DNA of 41,233 nt from Lachnospiraceae bacterium (GCA_017428265.1 JAFRRD010000024.1:1-41233), one strand, 5' to 3'. Positions 31,809 through 41,233 are shown, numbered from the stretch's first letter. A program made the numbers and translations. Notes: a model not told the origin generated them from the letters alone.

Positions 31809-32801
31809 TCAGTTCCCCGGATTCATGATCTTGCAGAAGACGAATAAGCGTCCGTCGTCCTGAAGGTGGGAACAGGTGCACAGACAGACCAGTTTATCCC
31901 CGTAGGATACCGAAACGGTCGCCGGATGCAGCGAGCGCGAAATATAGCCTTGTATGCCGCGGTTGAAATCCTGAGCCCCCGCATAGTTCAGCGTGATCTG
32001 CTCCGTCCCGACACCGAGCACAACGGCAAAGGGCTTCAGCGTATAGATCTTTCCGGGCGTATATAATCTGAGTTCCTGATTATTGTAATAATAATCTCTC
32101 GATCTGTAGTCCGTAAGATGGCCGAACATCTTGCCGCTCTTCATATGATGGCCGAAGATATACGTAATATCGTCCTGCAGAAAGTTGTTGTCACAATGTA
32201 CGAACAGTGTCCCGTTGGCATTGACCGTGCCGTTGAACAGATGTTTTAAATAGTATGAATTGTCCTTTCCCTGAACGACAGGATAACTAACATAGCCTTG
32301 CAGCCCCTGCAGCCAGGCAACGGAATCGCTGTTGGCCTTTTTAAGGCTGGTAAAGTCCACACTCAGAAGGCGCATCGGGTCCGGTGCTGCCGTTGTCGTA
32401 GGCGGTTCCGTCTCGGGATCCGCTTCGACCGTCATGAGTGCAACCGATTCTTCGGTCTCGTCAACAGGCTTCGTCAACTCACCGGATGTCTCCGCAGGAG
32501 ACGGTTCTGTCTCTGTCGGGGCTATTTCAACAACAAATTGGTTCTCGATATTATTATAGACGGCTTCCGCCTTAAGGTTCCGTATAACTGTTGCCGCGAT
32601 CTGATAGCCGCTGTATCCCATCACACACAGAAGAAGGATGATAAGCAGCGGGTACAGCGCCTTATTTTTCTTCTTTTTGTGGCTTTTATGTGTACCGGTC
32701 ACACTGAGGTCCTCCTGCGGAACCGGTTCCTCATCGAGGTCCAGTTTCAGCAGGTCTTCATCCGCTCCGGTATTGGTATGTTTCCTGAACTCTTCCGCCA
32801 T
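31809..32801 (-). CDS. srtB: Class B sortase
   Basis: This 330-residue membrane-anchored cysteine transpeptidase has a cytoplasmic N-terminus (1-46, with KSHKKKKNK), one transmembrane helix (about 47-66), a Thr/Glu/Pro-rich stalk (about 90-142) and the sortase domain (about 150-330). Catalytic residues: H218 in IFGHHMKSG, C310 in LCTCSH and R318 in DGRLFVF. The GHHM context and long N-terminal part fit class B. It would attach a secreted protein to the wall or to a pilus. No LPXTG-like or NPXTG-like substrate is seen in this window. It has its own promoter and a clear AAAGGAG site. Confidence 0.92.
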   Translation of the reverse strand: MAEEFRKHTNTGADEDLLKLDLDEEPVPQEDLSVTGTHKSHKKKKNKALYPLLIILLLCVMGYSGYQIAATVIRNLKAEAVYNNIENQFVVEIAPTETEPSPAETSGELTKPVDETEESVALMTVEADPETEPPTTTAAPDPMRLLSVDFTSLKKANSDSVAWLQGLQGYVSYPVVQGKDNSYYLKHLFNGTVNANGTLFVHCDNNFLQDDITYIFGHHMKSGKMFGHLTDYRSRDYYYNNQELRLYTPGKIYTLKPFAVVLGVGTEQITLNYAGAQDFNRGIQGYISRSLHPATVSVSYGDKLVCLCTCSHLQDDGRLFVFCKIMNPGN

Positions 32802-32830
32802 GGTTTCTCCTTTCCTGACAGCAGAGGATT

Positions 32831-32859
32831 ATTATAGCACAGCTTTTCCGTTTTGTCCA
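32831..32859 (-). promoter_or_regulatory. Promoter of the sortase-oxidoreductase unit
   Basis: TGGACA (32854-32859), a 17-nt spacer and TATAAT (32831-32836) with a TGTGC extension form one of the strongest promoters in the window. Confidence 0.8.
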
Positions 32860-32912
32860 CGGGTACGCCGGCCGGCTTTCTCCAGCGTGCAGGCAGACTG
32901 TTTTTTTCTCTG

Positions 32913-35900
32913 TCAGCGGATGTCCCTGAAGCTGCGCAGCACGGTGCTGTAGATCAAAGTCCGGGCAACAGGTTTGGCCGATGCCTGCTCCAACGCCCTG
33001 CGGTAGTATTCCAGCTGCGTGCGGTAGCGGCCCTCCAGCTCGCTCATCTCCGCGACGCAGTCGGTCTTGTAGTCGGCAAGGATCAGTTTTCCGTCTTCTT
33101 CGAAATACAGATCGATGATGCCCTGGACGAGGACGCGTTCACTGCTGTCTGCGTGTGCCGGGTCGATCTCCGACAGCGGGACCCCCAGGATGAAAGGCTG
33201 CTCGCGGAAAAGTTTTCCTTCCGCATCCGCGCGGCGGACGCGTGCACCGAGCGGCGTTTCGAAGAAGGCCAGGATCTCTGCCGCAGGCACGGCTGCTGCT
33301 TCTTCTTCGGTCAGGAGTCCCCTGTCTTTCATCCCGGCGATCTGGACATCCACCGAGGCTTCATCCGTCAGTTTCGCGATCTCGAGGTGTTCCATGATCT
33401 TATGATACACGGTGCCGCGTTCGGCGCCCGTAACCGTACTGCGGCCGGCAGCCTCATACCGGGGCGCCGCTTCGCTCTCCTTCCTTACGGAAGGCAGTTC
33501 TTCCGGCTGCTCCTCCTGCTCTTCTGCCTGCATGTCCTCCTGTGCTTTCTGCTTCAGTGCCGAGACCGTATAGATCCCCCGCACGCCGGCCAGCGCTTCG
33601 TAAGGATAGCGAAAATGCACGCGTTTGTCGAGAGCTTCGCCGATCTCAGGCGGATCATTGCGGATGGCTTCCATCCGCTGCCGCAGCTGTTCCAGGCTGA
33701 GCGCGCTGCGCAGAGTTCTCTTTTCGTGTTCCGCCAGTTCCTGCACCGTTTCCGGCATCATGCGAAGGTGCGGTGTTCCGGCTGCGGCAGCCATCAGGAT
33801 CCAGTCCATATAGGAGTCGCCGGCTTTCAGTGCGTAGGACGGCAGCGGACCGCCGTTTCCCTTCAAATGCGCATATTTATCCCGCCAATGCCGCGCATCC
33901 TTTGCGGTACCGGAAATGAACAGGTACTCCTCTGCACGGGTCATGGCAACATAAAGCAGGCGAAGCTGTTCCGCCTTGAGTTCTTCCCGGATCAGGTCCA
34001 CGGCGTAGGTCTTGCGGAGGTTTTTGATCTTCAGCCGGGTCTCCCGGTCGCGGCTCTCCAGCACGACGCCTTCCTTCTCGTGGATCAGGACACTGCCTGT
34101 CGCATCCATAAGGTTGAACTCTCTTGAAGCATCGGCCAGGAAGACGACCGGGTACTGCAGCCCCTTGGAGGAGTGTATGGTATCGATGTGAACGACGTCG
34201 TCATCGTCCTGCACCGGCGCAGATTCACCTTCATCGGTGCCGTCCCGGATGCGGTCGATGACGCTCTCCATATAGCGGTTGAACTGGAACAGACCGCGGT
34301 AGCTCGACTTTTCGTAAGCTTCCGCCTTGTCCAGCAGGGCTTCCAGGTTCGCGAGCCGCGACATGCCGCCGGGCATCGCCCGCAGATACAGTTCATAGCC
34401 GCTCTCCGTCATAAGGCTGTGGATCAGTTCGGGAATGGAACTGACCTCTGCCTGATCCCGCCATCTGTCCAGCTGCTCCAGGAAAAAGCCGACCCTGCCG
34501 AAGCGGTCCGGTGCCAGATCGCGTGCGGCGAGGAGGCGTTCGTACAGCCCCTCCGCCTCCGGCGCCTCCTTCTTCGCGAAGCCCACAATGTCCGCCAGGG
34601 CACTATCGTCAAAGCCGCCGAAAGGCGAAACCAGGACCGCCGCGAGCGGGATGTCCTGCCGCGGGTTGTCGATGACCCTGAGAAGGGCCAGGACCGTCTG
34701 GACCTCCTCCGTATCGTAAAAGCCGTGCTTCAGCGGTGCGGCGGCGGGGATTCCCATTTCCATCAATGTTTCCACATAGATCCGCGCATCCTTCATCGTC
34801 CGCATCAGGATCTGAATGTCTTTGCGTTCCACTTTCCGCGTTTTGTCCGGACTGCCGTCGTTCAGCACACCGTTTTCCAGCAGTTCCAGGATCTTCCGTC
34901 CGATACGGGCCGCCTCGGCGGCGCGGTCTTCCGCCGCGGTACCGACGCTTTCGCACAGCAGGATCTCCGGCACATGGCCGTTTTCGTCAAAGCCCGTCGC
35001 CCCGAAATTGAGCTGCGCGCGCTCATCGTAAACGATGCCGCCGAAGGGCTCATCCATGATCCGGCGGAACAGGTCGTTCACGCCGTCCACGATCTCCCTG
35101 CGTGAGCGGTAGTTGGCTGACAGGTCGATCCTGCGGCAGACGGCATCTTTCGCATCGCTGAACGTCCTGTACTTGTGCAGGAAGATCTCCGGATTCGCGC
35201 GGCGGAAGCGGTAAATGCTCTGCTTGACGTCGCCGACCATGAAGCGGTTCGGGCGGCCGTCCTCCTCGCCGGAGAGGGCCCACAGCAGCGCATCCTGCAC
35301 GTTGTTGATGTCCTGATATTCGTCGATGATGATCTCGTCGAATTCGGCAGCCAGCTGTTTTGCCAGATCGGTGCGCGTGACGGTTCCGTCTCCGGCCTTT
35401 TCGATCAGCAGGCCGAGCGCATAGTGTTCGATATCGATAAAGTCCGCGATGTTGCGGCTTTTCATTTCCTCCCTGAAACGCGCCGCGAACTCGCCGGTCA
35501 GCCTGATCAGCGCCTTCTTCGGTTTTTGCGCCATCCGGACCTCTTCAACGTGAGTCGCCGACGGTCTGCCGTAAAGTCCCTGTAGTTTGGCGATTTCCGG
35601 TTTGATCTTTTTGTTGCGGGTGTCCGCGATCCGCTTATCCAGTTCCTCATCAAGGTAAATCTTTCCCTTGACGAGCTGCGGCTTCGGGCCAAATTTCACT
35701 ATTCCGGAAAGCGTCTGCCGCATCCCGGCAAAGTCCTGCGCCAGGATGCCGTCGAGCAGGGCCAGATCGTTCTGAAACATGGACTTGAAGCGGTCCTTCT
35801 GCGGCGCTTCGCTCTGTTCAGTTTCCTGCTGCAGCGCGGTGATGCGCCCGCGGACCGCCTCCAGTTTTTCGCGCAGGTTCCCGTACGCCGCCGCGATCCA

Positions 35901-36539
35901 CTCCTGCTGCCAGAAGGCCTCTTCATCCTCCGGCTGCGGCTTTTCCGCATCTTTGAGCCAGTCGTCGGGATAGAGCGCATTCTGCGCGGTATCGTAGAGT
36001 TTCTTTACCATGTCGCGGACGGTCTTATCGCCTTTTTCCGAAGAATAATCGGTCAGCAGGTCCAGAAGGTCCCGCTCGTCCCCGGCGGTGTATTTCTCCT
36101 CCAGGAGAGCGTCCAGCACGTCATCCTTCAGCAGGAGCAGTTCGGCATTGTCCGCGATCCGGATGTCCGGAGACACGTCGATCTTATCGAAATAGTTCCG
36201 CACGAGGAAGCCGCAGAGGCTGTCCACGGTACAGATATGGGCCTGCGGTGCGATTTCCGACTGCAGGCGCAGCCAGGCAGAACCAGAATCCGCCTCCAGC
36301 GCCTTCCTCAGTTCACCGATCAGTTTGGCACGCATCTCGGACGCCGCCGCGTTCGTATAGGTCACGATGATCATGCGGCGCAGGTCGCTGCGCTTTTCCG
36401 GATCCTTTTCCTTCAGGCGGTCAAGCACATGGGCGATCAGCGTCGTCGTCTTGCCGCTGCCGGCCGCGGCCGCGACCAGCAGGGATCCTTTCCTGTGGCC
36501 GATGACCTCTTTCTGCATGGGACTGGGAACGAAGCTCAT
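32913..36539 (-). CDS. addA: ATP-dependent helicase/nuclease subunit A (AddA)
   Basis: This 1208-residue subunit of the AddAB double-strand-break resection complex unwinds and cuts DNA ends for RecA-dependent repair. UvrD-type helicase motifs: Walker A AAAAGSGKT (23-31), FDEIIIDEYQDI (Walker B) and FMVGDVKQSIYRFR (motif III/IV region). The C-terminal RecB-like nuclease has D1143 (GIIDLYF) and D1156/K1158 (LADYKTD). Length matches the family. Its ATG overlaps the addB stop by 4 bp. The stop is followed by the sortase promoter region without an obvious terminator. Confidence 0.96.
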   Translation of the reverse strand: MSFVPSPMQKEVIGHRKGSLLVAAAAGSGKTTTLIAHVLDRLKEKDPEKRSDLRRMIIVTYTNAAASEMRAKLIGELRKALEADSGSAWLRLQSEIAPQAHICTVDSLCGFLVRNYFDKIDVSPDIRIADNAELLLLKDDVLDALLEEKYTAGDERDLLDLLTDYSSEKGDKTVRDMVKKLYDTAQNALYPDDWLKDAEKPQPEDEEAFWQQEWIAAAYGNLREKLEAVRGRITALQQETEQSEAPQKDRFKSMFQNDLALLDGILAQDFAGMRQTLSGIVKFGPKPQLVKGKIYLDEELDKRIADTRNKKIKPEIAKLQGLYGRPSATHVEEVRMAQKPKKALIRLTGEFAARFREEMKSRNIADFIDIEHYALGLLIEKAGDGTVTRTDLAKQLAAEFDEIIIDEYQDINNVQDALLWALSGEEDGRPNRFMVGDVKQSIYRFRRANPEIFLHKYRTFSDAKDAVCRRIDLSANYRSRREIVDGVNDLFRRIMDEPFGGIVYDERAQLNFGATGFDENGHVPEILLCESVGTAAEDRAAEAARIGRKILELLENGVLNDGSPDKTRKVERKDIQILMRTMKDARIYVETLMEMGIPAAAPLKHGFYDTEEVQTVLALLRVIDNPRQDIPLAAVLVSPFGGFDDSALADIVGFAKKEAPEAEGLYERLLAARDLAPDRFGRVGFFLEQLDRWRDQAEVSSIPELIHSLMTESGYELYLRAMPGGMSRLANLEALLDKAEAYEKSSYRGLFQFNRYMESVIDRIRDGTDEGESAPVQDDDDVVHIDTIHSSKGLQYPVVFLADASREFNLMDATGSVLIHEKEGVVLESRDRETRLKIKNLRKTYAVDLIREELKAEQLRLLYVAMTRAEEYLFISGTAKDARHWRDKYAHLKGNGGPLPSYALKAGDSYMDWILMAAAAGTPHLRMMPETVQELAEHEKRTLRSALSLEQLRQRMEAIRNDPPEIGEALDKRVHFRYPYEALAGVRGIYTVSALKQKAQEDMQAEEQEEQPEELPSVRKESEAAPRYEAAGRSTVTGAERGTVYHKIMEHLEIAKLTDEASVDVQIAGMKDRGLLTEEEAAAVPAAEILAFFETPLGARVRRADAEGKLFREQPFILGVPLSEIDPAHADSSERVLVQGIIDLYFEEDGKLILADYKTDCVAEMSELEGRYRTQLEYYRRALEQASAKPVARTLIYSTVLRSFRDIR

Positions 36540-39500
36540 TGTACCGCCTCCTTCTTCTTTGCGCTGTCCACGACTTCCTGACAGAAATCATCCATCCCCA
36601 TCGTTTCAAAGCAGCGTGCCTTCATGCCGGGGATCCGCTCGTCGAAACGGCAGACGCTCGCAAATTCGCAGTAAGTGCAGGCGCTCTTTTTGCCGTCTTC
36701 GCTTTCCGCGGGACCGACCGTGATCCTGCCGTCAAGGATCTCGCGTCCGAGCTGGACCTCATGATCCCGGACCCAGCCGCAGATCAGTTCCAGCGTCGAC
36801 GCAGCGACCGCGTTTTTCCCGTTCTTGCCGTAGCTCGCATCACCGGTCACGGATTTGGCTTCCAGCGCGGTCATTCCGGAAAGTTTGTATGCGCTCTGCA
36901 GCTTTTTAGCCAGTTCAGCGGGATCGTCGCTGTATTCATCGATCCATTTATCCGTGAGGACGGCATAGTAAAGCCCGCCCGGCATGGCATTTCTGCCTTC
37001 CCGGCGCGCCTTGCCGAGTGCAGCGTCCAGATAGGTAAAGAGCTGCAGCTGCAGGCCCGCGTGGAGTTTTCCCGCCTCCAGGCTACGGTCCGAAGTCTTG
37101 TAATCCACGATGCGGATCCAGTCCGTCCCGTTATTTTTCCAGACATCCAGGCGATCGATCTGGCCGTTCAGTTTCATCGACCTGCCGCCGCCGAGATCCA
37201 GAACGACTGCGTCGCCTTTGTCGCCGAAACGCAGTTCGAAACTTTCCGGGACGAAGCCGTCGTCCTTCTCCATTTCCGCCATGGCTTTGATCTGCCGCGT
37301 GAAAAGTTCCTTCCAGCGGCCGAGCAGATAGTCTTTATCAGCCTTATTCTGCAGCTCGGTGTCGCTCCCGGCAGCCGCTGCGGCTTCGATCCCTTTCCGG
37401 ATCAGTTCGCTTTGCTCTTCCTCGCCGAGGTCCTTCAGCATCCGGCCGCTTTCCTTCACGCTGCGGAGGATGACCTCCATTACCTTGTGGAAGAAGGTGC
37501 CGTGGTCCGCAGCCTCCCAGGACAGTTCATCTCTTTTTTCAAGTCCCAGGCCGTACTGCAGAAAATGCCGGTAGGGGCATTCCGCGAATTTTTCCAGACG
37601 GGTCACGCTTCCCCGCAGAACCGTTCCGAAGAGGGCTTCGGCCTGCGCAGACGTGAGCGGAACCGGTCGGTAACAGCGAAGGGCGCCGTCTTCCAGCTTC
37701 TCAAGCCGCAGGGCAAAGCCCGGCGACTGCGCGAGCAGGGCATAGAGTTCGTCCCAGCCTCCCTGTTTTTTTCGGATCTGCTCCGCAAGTACGCGCGCCG
37801 CCGATTCCTCTCCGGCTACCGCGTACAGCGGGTCTTCACGGCATACTTCGCCGAACGGCTTTACGGAAAGTTTGGGAAACAGAGCCCCGATCTCCCGAAG
37901 GACCGGGCTTTTGCCGAGTTCCTTGCCGTCGCCGCCGACTTCGGAAAAGCTCATGTACAGTCGCTCCGCCGGCCGCGTCAGCAGGCGGTAGATATAGAAT
38001 CGTTCTTCGAAAAGCGCACGTTCGTCGGTATAACCGAGGTCGGGTTCGAACTGCTCCAGCTGGACACGTTCGCGGTCGGTGATGATGCCGCCGCTCCGGC
38101 CCGTGCCGGGGATCACGCCCTCGTTCATGCCCAGGACGAGCAGGGCTTTCACATCGTTGTAGCGGCTGCGCTCGACGTCACCGATCACGAGCTGGTCCGG
38201 CTCTGCCGGCAGACGTCCCAGTTTCAGGCTGTCCAGTCCGGACTTTGCGAGCAGGACGAAGTCCGCTGCGCTCAGGTTCATGCCGCCGATGAACTTCTGC
38301 ATCTCCGCAAAGAATTCGCAGACGCTGTCATATACGCCTCGCCATTCATCTGCCTCGCGGAGTTTTCCGGCCGCCTCATAGGCGTCCGCACGCTGTGAGA
38401 GCTTCTCCTTTGCGCCGAGCGTCTCCAGGAAATCCAATACGGCGCCGGCCATTTCCCCTGCGCCGGCACGGCCTTTTACCGTCTCCCGCAGGGCAAGGAG
38501 CGGGCTCATTGCCCGTTCACGGTATTCGTTCAGGACGGACAGCGTCTCCGCTTTCCGGGCTTCATAGTCTTCATCCGATTCATAGCGCAGGCGGGACAGG
38601 CGGGTATACTCCTCCGTCATGGGCTTTCTTCCCGAGCGCCCGCCGCGGATCCCGGCTGCCAGCAGATAGTTTTCCAGAACATCGGTCTCTTCGCGCGTGA
38701 GCGGGCTGCCTTCATTTTTCAGATAGCGGAGCACGCTGTCGCGGTCGAAATTGCCGGTCACGGCGTCCAATGCCGCCTCCGTCATGCGGATGAGCGGATG
38801 CCGCCCGAGCGGTGCACGGCGGTCGGTGAAATACGGGATCCCGGCTTCCTTCAGGTCTTCCTCAAGGAAAGGGATGTAGCGGTCCCGATCCCCCACGGTG
38901 AGTGCGATCTCGCGCCACTGCAGGCCTTCTTCGCGGGCCAGGCGGATGACCTCCAGTACGGCTGCGCGGCACTCCGTGCGCACGTTCCGGCAGGACAAGG
39001 CTGCGATATGTTCCGGCTTCCCGGCGAATGTCTCGCGGTCAAAGCGCATCAGATGCTGCTCGAGGAAGGCAAGGTCTTCCGCTTTCGCGATCGGCGACGG
39101 GATGTCTTCGGCATAGGCCGTTCCCTTCACGGCCGTTCCGGCCTCTTCTGCACAGCGTTTGATGCTCCCGATCGCGGCGGCGCTCATGCCGAAAAGCTGC
39201 TCTTTGCCGCTGTGGCTTCCGCTTTCCGCCTCTTTTTTCGGGACCGTAAACACAAAAAGGCTCTCCCGGCTCCTTTTGATCAGTTCCGTGATGATCCGGT
39301 ACTGCACCGTGGTAAAGCCGGTAAAGCCGTCAAAATAGAGATATGCACCCCGGGCACAGTCCGAGCGGGGAAGGAGTCTGACCAGCCGCGGCAGGGTCTC
39401 TTCCGCCGTCATTTTCCCGCTGCCGAGACGGGTCTTAAAGGCGCTGTATATCGCCGCAAGGTCCTTCAACTTAGCCGAAAGCAGGGGCGTGATCCCCTCG

Positions 39501-39934
39501 CCGTCCGCGATCTCCTGCAGACGTACGGGGGAAATGTCGTTCATGTCCCATTCCGCAAAAAGGCTCCCCAGTTTCGTCAGAAAACCGGGTCTGCCGATCT
39601 GTTTCGCATAGATCGTCAGGTCGTTTTTCCGGTCCTCCGCGGCAAGCGCCAGAAGCATCTGCTTTCCGTTTTCCCCCAGAAGCTGCACCTTTTCCGCGGA
39701 AAACTCGCGGAAAACGCGCTGCGCAAGATGCCCGAAACTGATGACCTCAATGTTCAGCATGGCCTGCCGCGGGTGGGCGGCAATAAAGGCCTGCTGCGTC
39801 GTGAAGGTCGACTGTTCAGGCACGATGACGATATGGCGGGACGACGGGTCCTCCAGGCTCTTTTGGATCACATGGTTCCGAAGCGCCGTGGACTTGCCGC
39901 TGCCGCCTGCGCCAAGCAGAAATCTGACCGGCAT
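36536..39934 (-). CDS. addB: ATP-dependent helicase/nuclease subunit B (AddB)
   Basis: This 1132-residue partner of AddA has an N-terminal ATP-binding GAGGSGKST (8-16). Its C-terminal nuclease is stapled by a [4Fe-4S] cluster, with cysteines C786 (ECPYRHF), C1086, C1089 and C1095 (CTYCEFASVC), and nuclease residues D927 (GQIDRLDV), D944 and K946 (VDYKTS). In the known enzyme AddB cuts the strand that carries Chi. TAGGAGG upstream overlaps the hemW stop codon. Order lepA-hemW-addB-addA. Confidence 0.96.
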   Translation of the reverse strand: MPVRFLLGAGGSGKSTALRNHVIQKSLEDPSSRHIVIVPEQSTFTTQQAFIAAHPRQAMLNIEVISFGHLAQRVFREFSAEKVQLLGENGKQMLLALAAEDRKNDLTIYAKQIGRPGFLTKLGSLFAEWDMNDISPVRLQEIADGEGITPLLSAKLKDLAAIYSAFKTRLGSGKMTAEETLPRLVRLLPRSDCARGAYLYFDGFTGFTTVQYRIITELIKRSRESLFVFTVPKKEAESGSHSGKEQLFGMSAAAIGSIKRCAEEAGTAVKGTAYAEDIPSPIAKAEDLAFLEQHLMRFDRETFAGKPEHIAALSCRNVRTECRAAVLEVIRLAREEGLQWREIALTVGDRDRYIPFLEEDLKEAGIPYFTDRRAPLGRHPLIRMTEAALDAVTGNFDRDSVLRYLKNEGSPLTREETDVLENYLLAAGIRGGRSGRKPMTEEYTRLSRLRYESDEDYEARKAETLSVLNEYRERAMSPLLALRETVKGRAGAGEMAGAVLDFLETLGAKEKLSQRADAYEAAGKLREADEWRGVYDSVCEFFAEMQKFIGGMNLSAADFVLLAKSGLDSLKLGRLPAEPDQLVIGDVERSRYNDVKALLVLGMNEGVIPGTGRSGGIITDRERVQLEQFEPDLGYTDERALFEERFYIYRLLTRPAERLYMSFSEVGGDGKELGKSPVLREIGALFPKLSVKPFGEVCREDPLYAVAGEESAARVLAEQIRKKQGGWDELYALLAQSPGFALRLEKLEDGALRCYRPVPLTSAQAEALFGTVLRGSVTRLEKFAECPYRHFLQYGLGLEKRDELSWEAADHGTFFHKVMEVILRSVKESGRMLKDLGEEEQSELIRKGIEAAAAAGSDTELQNKADKDYLLGRWKELFTRQIKAMAEMEKDDGFVPESFELRFGDKGDAVVLDLGGGRSMKLNGQIDRLDVWKNNGTDWIRIVDYKTSDRSLEAGKLHAGLQLQLFTYLDAALGKARREGRNAMPGGLYYAVLTDKWIDEYSDDPAELAKKLQSAYKLSGMTALEAKSVTGDASYGKNGKNAVAASTLELICGWVRDHEVQLGREILDGRITVGPAESEDGKKSACTYCEFASVCRFDERIPGMKARCFETMGMDDFCQEVVDSAKKKEAVQ

Positions 39935-39942
39935 GTTTCCTC

Positions 39943-41094
39943 CTAATCCTGCAGGAAATCCGCCATGATGACGTTGGAAACGTCAATGCCTTTGTCCGTC
40001 AGGCGGATCCTGTCATTTGCTTTTTCCATGAAGCCCCTGCTGCAGTAGTCCATCAGCTTCTTTTCGTAGGTTCCGGGGAAGCTCTCCCCGAAACGTTCCT
40101 TAAATTCCTCCCGGGACACGCCGCGCGCGGTGCGCAGCCCCAGGAACATGTATTCCTCCTCGCGTTCCTTCAGGCTGAGCGGCCTCGTTTTTTTGAAGTT
40201 CCCATAGGCGGTACGGGCGTACTGCGGATATTCCTCCCTGTCTGCCGGGTTCTGGAAGCGCCTGCCGTCCACATAGGACGCGGCACTCTGCCCGAAGCCG
40301 ATGTACTCGCCGCCGGTCCAGTAGACGAGGTTGTGGCGGCATTCGCGGTCCGCCTTCGCGTAGTTTGAGATCTCGTAGCGGTGATACCCGCGCCCCTCGA
40401 GGAACTCCTTCGTCCAATGATACATCGCCCGTTCGGTCTCCTCGCCGGGCAGGTAAATGCGGCCCTGGCGCGTACCGTAGGCTTCGGCAAAGGGCGTGCC
40501 CTCCTCGATGATCAGCGAATAGGCCGAGATGTGCTCCGGTTCCAGATTTGCCACGGTCTCCAGGCTCTTCTTCCATTTTTCCATCGTCTGGCGCGGCAGG
40601 GCGCTCATCAGGTCGACATTGATATTCCCAAAGCCGGCTTCACGCGCCAGTTCATAGCTTCGCAGAAAATCTTCGTAAGTGTGGATGCGGCCGAGAAGCT
40701 TCAGTTCCCCGTCATTCACGGACTGCAGACCGAAGCTCAGGCGGTTGATGCCCATGCTTTTGTAAGCGGCAAGGCTCTTCTTCGTGACCGTCCCGGGGTT
40801 CGCCTCCAGCGTGATCTCGACCTCCTTATCGAAGGGATACAGCGCGCGCAGAAGGTCCATGACCTGCCCGATGTATTTCGGGTCGACCAGGGAGGGCGTG
40901 CCGCCGCCGAAAAAGACGGTGGAAACGCTCCTCAGGCTCCCCAGGGCTTCAAAGGAGCGGATCTCCTTTTGCAGCACACGGAAATAGTAAGCGATCTCTT
41001 CCGGCGTTCCCGGTGCCGAAGGGAAATCGCAGTACAGGCATTTCCGCACGCAAAACGGGATATGTATATATACGCTTAAGGGTGTTTTCTCCAT
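39943..41094 (-). CDS. hemW: Radical SAM heme chaperone HemW-like protein
   Basis: This 383-residue radical SAM protein has C15, C19 and C22 (CVRKCLYC) to hold the [4Fe-4S] cluster, the SAM-contact FGGGTPSLV segment, and a later HNLVYW motif matching the heme-binding HNxxYW of HemW rather than true oxygen-independent coproporphyrinogen oxidase (HemN). It begins 4 bp after the lepA stop; this pairing is common in Firmicutes. Older annotations would call it HemN or coproporphyrinogen III oxidase. Confidence 0.93.
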   Translation of the reverse strand: MEKTPLSVYIHIPFCVRKCLYCDFPSAPGTPEEIAYYFRVLQKEIRSFEALGSLRSVSTVFFGGGTPSLVDPKYIGQVMDLLRALYPFDKEVEITLEANPGTVTKKSLAAYKSMGINRLSFGLQSVNDGELKLLGRIHTYEDFLRSYELAREAGFGNINVDLMSALPRQTMEKWKKSLETVANLEPEHISAYSLIIEEGTPFAEAYGTRQGRIYLPGEETERAMYHWTKEFLEGRGYHRYEISNYAKADRECRHNLVYWTGGEYIGFGQSAASYVDGRRFQNPADREEYPQYARTAYGNFKKTRPLSLKEREEEYMFLGLRTARGVSREEFKERFGESFPGTYEKKLMDYCSRGFMEKANDRIRLTDKGIDVSNVIMADFLQD

Positions 41095-41098
41095 CTGC

Positions 41099-41233
41099 CT
41101 ACCTGTCTTCGTCCAGCTTCAGAACGCTCATGAAGGCCTGCTGCGGGATCTCGACATTCCCGATCTGGCGCATCCGCTTCTTGCCTTCCTTCTGTTTTTC
41201 AAGCAGTTTCTTCTTGCGCGTGATGTCGCCGCC
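41099..41233 (-). CDS. lepA: Elongation factor 4 (LepA), C-terminal 44 residues only
   Basis: The 3' end of a minus-strand gene enters from the right edge. The residues [20 protein letters not shown] followed by [14 protein letters not shown] are the characteristic LepA/EF4 C-terminal tail, which contacts the ribosomal A site region. A TAG stop lies at 41099-41101. The GTPase domains lie outside the window. Confidence 0.95.
   Translation of the reverse strand, partial: GGDITRKKKLLEKQKEGKKRMRQIGNVEIPQQAFMSVLKLDEDR

Overview
The window reads as chromosomal DNA of an anaerobic Firmicute of class Clostridia, probably a gut or rumen Lachnospiraceae/Oscillospiraceae-type organism. The evidence is AddAB instead of RecBCD, Mini-RNase III downstream of cysS, the flavoprotein-cmk-ispH-rpsA cluster, the lepA-hemW pair, a class B sortase, and modular dockerin/cohesin-like secreted proteins. 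Most of the window is visibly G+C-rich (near 60 percent). One block at 24.2-26.7 kb is much richer in A+T. Nearly all genes lie on the minus strand; the only convincing plus-strand gene is an AraC regulator at 10.1 kb.

Layout from low to high coordinate. 1-8.1 kb: two secreted modular proteins. The first is cut by the window edge. The second is a 2329-residue subtilisin-like protease with one dockerin nested inside its Fn3-like region, a cohesin-like module and a C-terminal dockerin. 8.4-8.5 kb: tRNA-Leu with anticodon AAG. 8.7-11 kb: a dicarboxylate/amino-acid symporter diverging from the AraC regulator, with a perfect palindrome at the regulator's start region. 11-15.1 kb: a coiled-coil cell-wall hydrolase, cysS, mrnC and rlmB. 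15.2-17.5 kb: a membrane-anchored protein of unknown function and glycyl-tRNA synthetase. 17.6-21.7 kb: HI0933-type flavoprotein, cmk, ispH and rpsA. 21.7-23.9 kb: a CbxX/CfqX-type AAA+ ATPase and a small membrane exporter. 24.1 kb: tRNA-Trp. 24.2-26.7 kb: a compact A+T-rich operon of four unrecognised genes (HEAT-like, zincin-like, unknown, membrane). 26.8-30.3 kb: LOG protein, tdh, kbl and flavin reductase (threonine to glycine plus acetyl-CoA). 30.4-32.8 kb: class B sortase and a FAD oxidoreductase. 32.9-41.2 kb: lepA (3' end), hemW, addB and addA.

Two features run across the window. First, a dispersed palindromic element of about 80-100 bp (arms beginning GTCATCCTGAGCG) occurs at five intergenic loci. 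At each locus it lies 9-14 nt beyond the stop codon of a minus-strand gene, and at four of the five it has the same polarity. Second, several promoters share an extended -10 of the form TGTGCTATAAT. Two of them overlap the terminator of the preceding unit, with the -35 in the terminator loop.

The best candidates for something undescribed are the protease/scaffold-like pair at 1-8.1 kb, the four-gene cassette beside tRNA-Trp, and the stop-codon-linked repeat family. All functions are assigned from sequence motifs read by eye; no database search was run.
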